Shown: positions 6,663 through 10,975 of the stretch, in pieces
Layout: every line of letters begins with the position of its first letter
Numbering within the stretch: position 1 is the stretch's first letter
Source: DIGJ01 sp036658435
GTDB taxonomy: Bacteria; Bacillota; Clostridia; Lachnospirales; Lachnospiraceae
NCBI GenBank assembly: GCA_036658435.1
Contig: JAVXEO010000068.1
Span: 1 to 10,975, forward strand
Direction of reading: 5' to 3'
Length of the DNA stretch: 10,975 nt
The notes under the pieces: model-generated
Database searches by the model: none
What the model was told of the DNA's origin: nothing
Seen by the model: the letters and a program-made list of their open reading frames with translations, nothing else
Program-made: the position numbers and the translations under genes

Positions 6663-7766
6663 ATGGCAGGTTCAAGTTTTGGAAACCAGTTCAAAATTAC
6701 AACATGGGGAGAATCCCATGGAAAAGGACTGGGAGTGGTAGTGGATGGCTGTCCCGCGGGACTTTCCATAGAGGAGGAAACCATCCAGCAATATCTTAAC
6801 AGAAGAAGTCCGGGAAACAGTGTTTATGGAACGCCAAGAAAGGAAACGGACAGAGTTACCATTCTTTCCGGAATTATGGAGGGAAAGACAACAGGAACGC
6901 CGATTTCCATGATGGTAATGAATGAGTCCCAACGTTCTTCCGATTATAGCGAACTAGCTTCCTGTTATCGTCCCGGACATGCAGACTATACGTTTGATAT
7001 GAAGTATGGGATTCGAGATTACCGTGGAGGTGGACGCTCTTCCGGAAGAGAAACCATAGGACGTGTCGCAGCAGGAGGAATTGCCCTATCTATATTAAAA
7101 GAGATGGGCATTGAAGTAACGGCATACACAAAATCCATAGGAACCATACAGGTGGATTATACAAGGTGCAAAAAAGAAAATATTGAAAAAAGCCCCTTTT
7201 ATATGCCGGATCTGGAAGCTTCATTGGCTGCAGAAGAATATGTAAAGCAAATGATGGAGCAAAAAGATTCCATAGGTGGTGTAGTGGAGTGTATTATTTC
7301 AGGAATGCCCGCTGGGGTAGGAGAGCCGGTATTTGAAAAACTAGATGCAAACCTGGGTAAAGCGATTCTTTCCATTGGAGCCGTAAAAGGATTTGAGATT
7401 GGTGCGGGGTTCCGAGCTTCCGAAATGACAGGGCTGCAAAACAATGATTCTTTTATAAAAACAGGAAAAGAAACGGTTTCCAAGGCAAGCAATAATGCAG
7501 GTGGAATATTAGGCGGCATAAGTGATGGAACAGAAATTGTTTTTCGTGGGGCATTTAAACCAACACCATCCATTGGAATCACACAAAAAACACTGACAAA
7601 GTCATTGGAAGAGACGGAGATAAATATAAAAGGCCGTCATGACCCTATTATTGCACCCCGGGCAGTGGTGGTAGTGGAATCTATGGCCGCCCTTACCTTG
7701 GTGGATATGCTTTTTGAAAATATGACTTCTAAAATGCAATATATAAAAAATTTCTACAAAAATTAG
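6663..7766 (+). CDS. aroC: Chorismate synthase
   Basis: Catalyses the last step of the shikimate pathway, EPSP to chorismate plus phosphate, with reduced FMN as cofactor, supplying precursors of aromatic amino acids and folate. All three family signatures are present in the 367-aa product: GESHG at 16-20 near the N-terminus; RPGHADYT (103-110) followed by RGGGRSSGRET (121-131), the FMN/EPSP region; and GRHDP (324-328) with PRAVVVVES, the C-terminal signature. Length is normal (about 360-390). Start ATG 6663 has AAGGGG (6649-6654) 8 nt upstream. No other aro gene is in the window. It lies directly behind the oligoendopeptidase, and a small Cys-containing ORF follows after 69 nt. Confidence 0.96.
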   Translation: MAGSSFGNQFKITTWGESHGKGLGVVVDGCPAGLSIEEETIQQYLNRRSPGNSVYGTPRKETDRVTILSGIMEGKTTGTPISMMVMNESQRSSDYSELASCYRPGHADYTFDMKYGIRDYRGGGRSSGRETIGRVAAGGIALSILKEMGIEVTAYTKSIGTIQVDYTRCKKENIEKSPFYMPDLEASLAAEEYVKQMMEQKDSIGGVVECIISGMPAGVGEPVFEKLDANLGKAILSIGAVKGFEIGAGFRASEMTGLQNNDSFIKTGKETVSKASNNAGGILGGISDGTEIVFRGAFKPTPSIGITQKTLTKSLEETEINIKGRHDPIIAPRAVVVVESMAALTLVDMLFENMTSKMQYIKNFYKN

Positions 7767-7790
7767 CAAAATTCCCGAAACAAAATAAAA

Positions 7791-7845
7791 AATTTGTCAT
7801 ATATTGTTAGAAAAGAAAGAAAAAGGTAAAAATATATGACAAATT
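7791..7845 (+). repeat. Perfect 15-bp inverted repeat over the start codon of the small ORF
   Basis: AATTTGTCATATATT (7791-7805) is the exact reverse complement of AATATATGACAAATT (7831-7845), with a 25-nt A/G-rich spacer. With one bulged G (7846), four more A-T pairs (7787-7790 with 7847-7850) can form. The ATG of the downstream small ORF (7836-7838) lies inside the right arm, and the AAGG ribosome site (7823-7826) lies in the loop. No T-run follows, so it does not look like a terminator. It could be a translation-control hairpin or a protein-binding site. Confidence 0.8.
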
Positions 7846-8000
7846 GTTTTCAGGAAAATGGAAACTGTAAAAAAGGTTTTGACATGGAGAGAAAAGCAAC
7901 CAATAAAAATATAGGAAAGACAAAGCTTGTTATTGAGGATACTACCATATATGAGGTGGATTTAGAATGCGAGAGCTGCAATTGTAAAGACAGGGAATAA
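7836..8000 (+). CDS. Small Cys-containing protein of unknown function (54 aa)
   Basis: An ORF of 54 codons plus stop. The product begins MTNCFQENGNCKKGFD, has a central KLVIEDTTIYEVDLEC stretch that looks like two short beta strands, and ends ECESCNCKDRE. Cysteines are at 4, 11, 45, 48 and 50, so a metal-binding or redox role is possible but not shown. I do not recognise a named family. Start ATG 7836 has AAGG (7823-7826) 9 nt upstream. An internal ATG at 7884, with AAAAGG (7871-7876) 7 nt upstream, is an equally good start and would give a 38-aa protein without the first two cysteines. It follows aroC after 69 nt and may be read from the same transcript. It is convergent with the Gly/Cys-rich gene. 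Confidence 0.55.
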   Translation: MTNCFQENGNCKKGFDMERKATNKNIGKTKLVIEDTTIYEVDLECESCNCKDRE

Positions 8001-8008
8001 AGGGCAAA

Positions 8009-8034
8009 GAAAAAGGGAGTGCATAAGCACTCCC
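8009..8034 (-). terminator. Intrinsic terminator of the Gly/Cys-rich gene
   Basis: GGGAGTGC (8015-8022) and GCACTCCC (8027-8034) form a perfect 8-bp GC-rich stem with a 4-nt loop. Read on the minus strand it is followed by TTTTTCTTT (complement of 8006-8014), the standard form. On the plus strand it is followed by AAGGAAGG, so it should not stop the small ORF's transcript. It begins 11 nt beyond the stop of the minus-strand gene. Confidence 0.85.
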
Positions 8035-8045
8035 AAGGAAGGTGA

Positions 8046-8312
8046 TTAGCAGAAGCCTCCACCATTTCCCCCACAAAGACAAAGAATTAAAATAATCCAA
8101 ATCATGCTGCCGCCTTCACCGCCGCCACAACCGGAGCTGCAACCGGTGCCACAACCGCCGCCGCATCCGCCGCCGCCCATGTTACCGCCGCCGCAAACGC
8201 ATAATAAAAGAATAATCCAAAGACAGCTGCCTCCGCCTAATCCGCCACCGGAGTTTCCTCCTTCACTACATCCACATCCACATCCACAGTTTGTTGCTGC
8301 TAAATCGCTCAT
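8046..8312 (-). CDS. Gly/Cys-rich tandem-repeat small protein (chorion-class high-cysteine HCB-like)
   Basis: An 88-aa protein with 34 Gly and 14 Cys. After MSDLAATNCGCGCGC come two copies of a 40-residue module: a Gly-rich stretch, then a hydrophobic segment at 31-40 (LWIILLLCVC) and at 71-80 (IWIILILCLC), each followed by Gly. Trp32/Trp72, Cys38/Cys78 and Cys40/Cys80 are exactly 40 residues apart. Proteins of this style in Lachnospiraceae carry the database name chorion class high-cysteine HCB protein 13; this is from memory, and no function is known to me. The hydrophobic segments suggest membrane association; the Cys clusters suggest cross-linking or metal binding, and a spore or envelope role is conjecture. 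The start is ATG on the complement of 8310-8312, with a perfect AGGAGG 7 nt upstream. The Pro-rich reading on the opposite strand (8104-8403) is an artefact. Confidence 0.78.
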   Translation of the reverse strand: MSDLAATNCGCGCGCSEGGNSGGGLGGGSCLWIILLLCVCGGGNMGGGGCGGGCGTGCSSGCGGGEGGSMIWIILILCLCGGNGGGFC

Positions 8313-8358
8313 GTTATTGCCTCCTAAAAATATTTACATTGTATTCTATGTAGAACCC

Positions 8359-8387
8359 TTGCATTGTGTTACTGAAAATGTTAGAAT
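8359..8387 (+). promoter_or_regulatory. Probable promoter of the mgsA operon
   Basis: TTGCAT (8359-8364), a 17-bp spacer, then TAGAAT (8382-8387). The -10 has one mismatch to consensus and the -35 keeps TTG only. The predicted start near 8394 would give a leader of about 27 nt containing the GGAGG site at 8409-8413. Confidence 0.5.
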
Positions 8388-8420
8388 TTTACCAGACCGA
8401 TAAAAAATGGAGGAAAAAGT

Positions 8421-8891
8421 ATGAATGAAGACTTTGTCACATTAACCATTCAAAGACAAAAAAACATTGCTTTGATTGCACATGATAGTAAGAAACCACA
8501 GTTAATTGAGTGGTGTGATAAAAATAAAGAAATCTTAAAGAAACATTTTTTATGTGGAACGGGAACCACAGCAAGAATGATTACGGACCAGACCGGGTTA
8601 CCGGTAAAAGGCTATAATAGCGGTCCACTTGGTGGAGACCAGCAAATTGGTGCAAAAATAGTGGAAGGAAAAGTAGATTTTGTAATCTTTTTTTCCGATC
8701 CCCTAGAGGCACAGCCACATGATCCAGACGTAAAAGCGTTGCTGCGTATTGCCCAGGTCTATGATATTCCAATGGCAAACAATAAGGCAACGGCGGATTT
8801 TATGATTACTTCTTCTTTTATGAATAAAGAGTATGATCATAAAATAATTAATTTTAGTAAAAACGTAAGGGACAGAGCCAATACATTATGA
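8421..8891 (+). CDS. mgsA: Methylglyoxal synthase
   Basis: Converts dihydroxyacetone phosphate to methylglyoxal and inorganic phosphate, a glycolytic bypass that frees phosphate when triose phosphates accumulate; cytosolic. The 156-aa length is normal. Functional residues known from the E. coli enzyme are all found at a constant offset of +2: H21 and K25 (IAHDSKK), the phosphate loop GTGTT (46-50), catalytic D73 in GPLGGDQQIG, then D93, H100 and D103 in FFSDPLEAQPHDPDVKALLRI (91-111). Start ATG 8421 has GGAGG at 8409-8413 with a 7-nt spacing. The PsiE-like gene begins 18 nt downstream, so they form an operon. It is divergent from the Gly/Cys-rich gene. Confidence 0.96.
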   Translation: MNEDFVTLTIQRQKNIALIAHDSKKPQLIEWCDKNKEILKKHFLCGTGTTARMITDQTGLPVKGYNSGPLGGDQQIGAKIVEGKVDFVIFFSDPLEAQPHDPDVKALLRIAQVYDIPMANNKATADFMITSSFMNKEYDHKIINFSKNVRDRANTL

Positions 8892-8909
8892 TAAAGGAGA
8901 AAGAACCGC

Positions 8910-9533
8910 GTGAAGAATTATTTACAATCCAAGGTAAATCAGGTTGCAGGTTACGTGGAACTATTTGTTACATTTTTGCTGGTAATTGCAATAGGACTAT
9001 TTTCAGTGAAATTCATGGTAGGACTTTTTGACCCTACACTATATAAGGGAAATTACAGCACCGGTATAATGAATGAAATCCTGGCCCAGGCACTAAGCCT
9101 GGCAGTGGGGGTTGAATTTGTGAAGATGCTTAGCAAACATACACCCAGTACGGTGATTGAAGTACTGCTGTTTGCTACTGCCAGACAGATGGTAGCAGAA
9201 CATTTGAATGCAGTGGATACCTTACTTGGGGTAATTACCATTGCAGCCTTATTTGCAACCAGAAAATATTTGTTTTGCAATTTTGACGAGACAGAAAAGA
9301 TTATTTTCCGTGCAAGCCTATCCATAAGACTGGCAAATACACTATCCCATATTCATATACCGGAAGACGACAAGGATACCTTGGGAGAAGTCATCACCAG
9401 AATGCTGGAGAATGAGAAAATTAACATTGCAACTGGGGCGGTTGCGTATTATGACCATGATGGTCTGGCCCTTCGTATTGCAAAGATGCATAATAACAAG
9501 ATAACGAGAGTTGAAGTACTTCGATCGGTATAA
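8910..9533 (+). CDS. PsiE-like (phosphate-starvation-inducible E family) membrane protein with extra C-terminal domain
   Basis: A 207-aa inner-membrane protein. Hydrophobic segments lie at about 13-38, 55-74, 81-98 and 103-121, an arrangement that resembles the PsiE family (phosphate-starvation-inducible, function unknown). The assignment rests on topology and pattern, not an alignment. Residues 122-207 form a soluble tail containing TLGEVITRMLENE and a hydrophilic beta-rich end (AYYDHDGLALRIAKM, ITRVEVLRS), slightly reminiscent of the CorC/HlyC transporter-associated domain. E. coli PsiE is about 136 aa, so the tail is an addition. The start is GTG 8910, with AAAGGAG at 8893-8899 (10-nt spacing), 18 nt behind mgsA. 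A strong terminator follows, so the operon is mgsA plus this gene only. Confidence 0.7.
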   Translation: MKNYLQSKVNQVAGYVELFVTFLLVIAIGLFSVKFMVGLFDPTLYKGNYSTGIMNEILAQALSLAVGVEFVKMLSKHTPSTVIEVLLFATARQMVAEHLNAVDTLLGVITIAALFATRKYLFCNFDETEKIIFRASLSIRLANTLSHIHIPEDDKDTLGEVITRMLENEKINIATGAVAYYDHDGLALRIAKMHNNKITRVEVLRSV

Positions 9534-9534
9534 T

Positions 9535-9590
9535 AAAAATATCTATGTTTATTTGAAATCAAATGAAACATAGATATTTTTATGTATTTT
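9535..9590. terminator. Long bidirectional terminator between convergent genes
   Basis: A 16-bp perfect outer stem (9535-9550 with 9566-9581) encloses an inner 6-bp stem, ATTTGA (9551-9556) with TCAAAT (9559-9564), around an AA loop, with only G9565 bulged. The plus strand continues TATGTATTTTTT and the minus strand ends in TTTTTATTA, so it should stop both the PsiE-like gene and the convergent HAD gene (which ends at 9600). Confidence 0.88.
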
Positions 9591-9599
9591 TTAAGAAAA

Positions 9600-10256
9600 T
9601 CAGTGAGATAATAGAAATGTTTTTAAATCAGCTACGGTGTCGAGCACATAATTGGCACCGGCAGCTTCCAATTCACCAATGTTGGAAAATCCATAGCGAA
9701 TACCAACAGAATCAATCTTAGCACTTTTGGCACCTAAAATATCGTGCTCCCTGTCACCTACCATAATGGTACCATTTCGCATAGAAGAAGAATAAGAAAG
9801 ACGATGAAAAACCTCGTTTATAACATCCACTTTTTTAGAACGGTCGCCGTTTAATTCACAGCCAACCACCACATCAAAGAAAGAAACAATAGAATGTTGC
9901 TTTAAAATTTCAAGGGCAAATACTTCGGGCTTTGAGGTGGCTAGGGCCACTGTTTTTTTTGCCTGCTTTAAGCAAAACAGCAAATCCGAAATACCCTCAT
10001 ATAATTCGTTTTCATAGCAACCAATGGGTTTATAGCGCTCACGGTAAAAATCCATGGCTTTTGGAAGGTCTTTTGGAAGAAGACCATAATATTTTGTAAA
10101 GGATTCTTCAAGGGGAGGACCAATAAAGCACTCCAGCTTATCCAAATCCGGTTCGCTTATTCCAAAGTGTGCTAAAGTATATTGCACACTTTTTGTAATC
10201 CCCTCTTTTGAATTGGTAATCGTTCCATCTAAATCAAACAATATAGTATGATACAT
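9600..10256 (-). CDS. HAD-superfamily phosphatase, phosphoglycolate-phosphatase-like
   Basis: A 218-aa cytosolic HAD hydrolase of the Gph/PpaX/PGMB-like class with a helical C1 cap. Motif I is FDLDGTITNS, with nucleophile D8 and acid D10. The cap (about 15-85) contains FIGPPLEESF (44-53). Motif II is ATSKP with S108. Motif III lysine is K141 or K142 in RSKKVD. Motif IV is VGDREHD with D168 and D172. Likely substrates are small phosphate monoesters such as phosphoglycolate, beta-phosphoglucose or pyrophosphate; the sequence does not choose between them. The start is ATG on the complement of 10254-10256, with GGGAG (complement of 10265-10269) 8 nt upstream. It is a single-gene unit with its own promoter and a shared terminator. 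Confidence 0.88.
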   Translation of the reverse strand: MYHTILFDLDGTITNSKEGITKSVQYTLAHFGISEPDLDKLECFIGPPLEESFTKYYGLLPKDLPKAMDFYRERYKPIGCYENELYEGISDLLFCLKQAKKTVALATSKPEVFALEILKQHSIVSFFDVVVGCELNGDRSKKVDVINEVFHRLSYSSSMRNGTIMVGDREHDILGAKSAKIDSVGIRYGFSNIGELEAAGANYVLDTVADLKTFLLSH

Positions 10257-10286
10257 ATAAATTTCTCCCTTCGCACAAATATCTTA

Positions 10287-10316
10287 ATTATATAGGAAGA
10301 GGGTATAAAAACGCAA
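10287..10316 (-). promoter_or_regulatory. Promoter of the HAD phosphatase gene
   Basis: On the minus strand: TTGCGT (complement of 10311-10316), an 18-bp spacer, then a consensus TATAAT (complement of 10287-10292). The start near 10280 gives a leader of about 24 nt containing the GGGAG site. Confidence 0.6.
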
Positions 10317-10351
10317 GTAATTTTTAAAATTCACATAGGCATAAAGTATAG

Positions 10352-10381
10352 TTGACTTAAATATAGGAAATAGAGTATATT
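10352..10381 (+). promoter_or_regulatory. Promoter of the PilZ gene
   Basis: TTGACT (10352-10357), an 18-bp spacer, then TATATT (10376-10381): one mismatch to consensus in each hexamer. The start near 10388 gives an AT-rich leader of about 80 nt before ATG 10471, in which I see no structured riboswitch. Confidence 0.6.
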
Positions 10382-10470
10382 TATAGTATAACAATATATA
10401 AAAAATGTTAGAATGAAATAATAAAAATGGATGAATACGAATCAGAATGGAATTAAAAGGAGGACGTTAT

Positions 10471-10839
10471 ATGGAAGAGAAAAGAAGATATAAACGATTA
10501 AAAATTGATTTATATTTGAATATTTCCGAATTATTTAAGCAGGATAATGTAAAGGTTGAAAATATACAAGCACCTATTGAGGTGGTGGATATCTCTAAAA
10601 CAGGGATTGGCTTTGTAGCGGAAAGTATTCTTCCACTGAACTATTACTTTAATGCAAAGCTACAGCTTGGAGACAGCAAGTCTACCTTGCACTGTGTGGT
10701 GTGTATTGTAAGAAAGAAAGATCTTCCGGATGGAACCTATCAATATGGATGTGAATTCGTAGGTCTGGCGCCAATTTTATACTATATATTTGATGAGTAT
10801 GAGGCTTCTTTAGATAAAGATAAAGACTATGAGTGCTAA
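10471..10839 (+). CDS. Single-domain PilZ protein (c-di-GMP receptor)
   Basis: A 122-aa cytosolic protein consisting of one PilZ domain, which binds cyclic di-GMP and changes partner binding. The ligand motifs are intact: RRYKR at 5-9 (RxxxR with R5 and R9) and DISKTG at 40-45 (D/NxSxxG with D40, S42 and G45), followed by beta strands typical of the barrel (KLQLGDSKSTLHCVVCIVRK, YQYGCEFVGL). No other domain is fused to it, so it must act on a partner encoded elsewhere; flagellar, adhesion or polysaccharide control is usual in the family but is not shown here. The start is ATG 10471, because AAAGGAGG (10456-10463) sits 7 nt upstream. An in-frame ATG at 10447 would put that site inside the coding region and is less likely. 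Confidence 0.88.
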   Translation: MEEKRRYKRLKIDLYLNISELFKQDNVKVENIQAPIEVVDISKTGIGFVAESILPLNYYFNAKLQLGDSKSTLHCVVCIVRKKDLPDGTYQYGCEFVGLAPILYYIFDEYEASLDKDKDYEC

Positions 10840-10845
10840 TCTGAC

Positions 10846-10974
10846 TTAAGTAGGATAAAGAGTCTGCAAAGCAGACTCTTTATCCTTATTATCCTTGTCT
10901 GCATCATAAGGAGTCCTAGATTCTGCCACCATGGACAAATTATCCTGTGGGTTTATTTCATATACAACACCCTT
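10846..10974 (-). CDS. Possible 3' end of an unidentified minus-strand gene
   Basis: One minus-strand frame is open from the window edge for 42 codons to TAA (complement of 10846-10848); the other two minus frames are closed within ten codons of the edge. The translation starts KGVVYEINPQDNLSMVAESR and continues with a polar tail, PYDADKDNKDKESALQTLYPT. I do not recognise it. The composition looks protein-like, but 42 codons could be open by chance in this DNA, and the frame passes straight through the PilZ terminator hairpin. If real, the gene converges on PilZ with a 6-nt gap. Confidence 0.4.
   Translation of the reverse strand, partial: KGVVYEINPQDNLSMVAESRTPYDADKDNKDKESALQTLYPT
10853..10890 (+). 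terminator. Intrinsic terminator after the PilZ gene
   Basis: GGATAAAGAGTCTGC (10853-10867) and GCAGACTCTTTATCC (10871-10885) form a perfect 15-bp stem with an AAA loop. The plus strand continues TTATTATCC, a weak T-tract. The minus strand has no T-run after the stem, so the element most likely serves the PilZ gene, whose stop is 13 nt upstream. Confidence 0.75.
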
Positions 10975-10975
10975 G

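Noticed and set aside
7199..7582. A 127-codon minus-strand ORF inside aroC.
   Set aside because: It is the reverse-strand reading of the conserved chorismate synthase coding region, with no independent start signals.
7791..7845. The inverted repeat as an aroC terminator.
   Set aside because: The stem is AT-rich with a 25-nt loop and no T-run on either side, so it does not fit an intrinsic terminator.
8104..8403. A plus-strand ORF encoding a Pro-rich protein opposite the Gly/Cys-rich gene.
   Set aside because: It is the complement of Gly codons (GGC/GGN read as GCC/CCN). It has no ribosome site, while the minus-strand frame has a perfect AGGAGG, a promoter region and a terminator.
10931..10975. 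A plus-strand start (ATG 10931) open to the window edge.
   Set aside because: Only 15 codons are visible, the nearest AGGAG is about 16-18 nt upstream, and no promoter is seen; the minus-strand frame is the better candidate here.

Overview
The window reads as chromosomal DNA of a low-GC, spore-forming-type Firmicute, most likely a member of the Lachnospiraceae (class Clostridia). This is an inference from four things seen in the sequence: AT-rich codon use, strong GGAGG-type ribosome binding sites with many TTG and GTG starts, compact A/T-tailed intrinsic terminators, and a Gly/Cys-rich WIILLLC-type small protein of a kind familiar in that family. I see no transposase, integrase, phage gene, CRISPR array, tRNA or rRNA. 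Base composition and codon use look uniform, so this is ordinary core and lineage-specific chromosome rather than an obvious island.

Layout. At 1-114 the minus strand carries the first 38 codons of upp (uracil phosphoribosyltransferase). Its promoter overlaps, back to back, that of a plus-strand REC-Hpt phosphorelay protein (286-1383). Next on the plus strand come an unknown two-helix membrane protein (1546-2013), a HisJ-type PHP phosphatase with its own promoter (2102-2863) and an aldose 1-epimerase family protein (2909-3796). Facing them on the minus strand is a YitT-family membrane protein (3806-4669). Its long leader holds a promoter, a 32-codon ORF and an intrinsic terminator. Divergent from it are an M3 oligoendopeptidase (4940-6613), aroC (6663-7766) and a 54-codon Cys-containing small ORF (7836-8000). 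The small ORF's start codon lies in one arm of a perfect 15-bp inverted repeat. A Gly/Cys-rich repeat protein on the minus strand (8046-8312) is divergent from an mgsA plus PsiE-like pair (8421-9533). A long shared terminator separates that pair from a minus-strand HAD phosphatase (9600-10256). A PilZ c-di-GMP receptor (10471-10839) follows, and a possible 3' end of another minus-strand gene closes the window.

Working together. Most genes are unrelated housekeeping functions: pyrimidine salvage, histidine and chorismate biosynthesis, sugar mutarotation and peptide turnover. Two signalling proteins stand out because their partners are absent: a REC-Hpt protein with no kinase and a PilZ domain with no effector. 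The one pair with a plausible joint logic is mgsA with the PsiE-like gene. Methylglyoxal synthase frees phosphate from triose phosphate, and PsiE of E. coli is phosphate-starvation inducible. I found no clear large novel system. The best leads are the yitT leader, the hairpin over the small-ORF start, and the tandem-repeat Gly/Cys protein.
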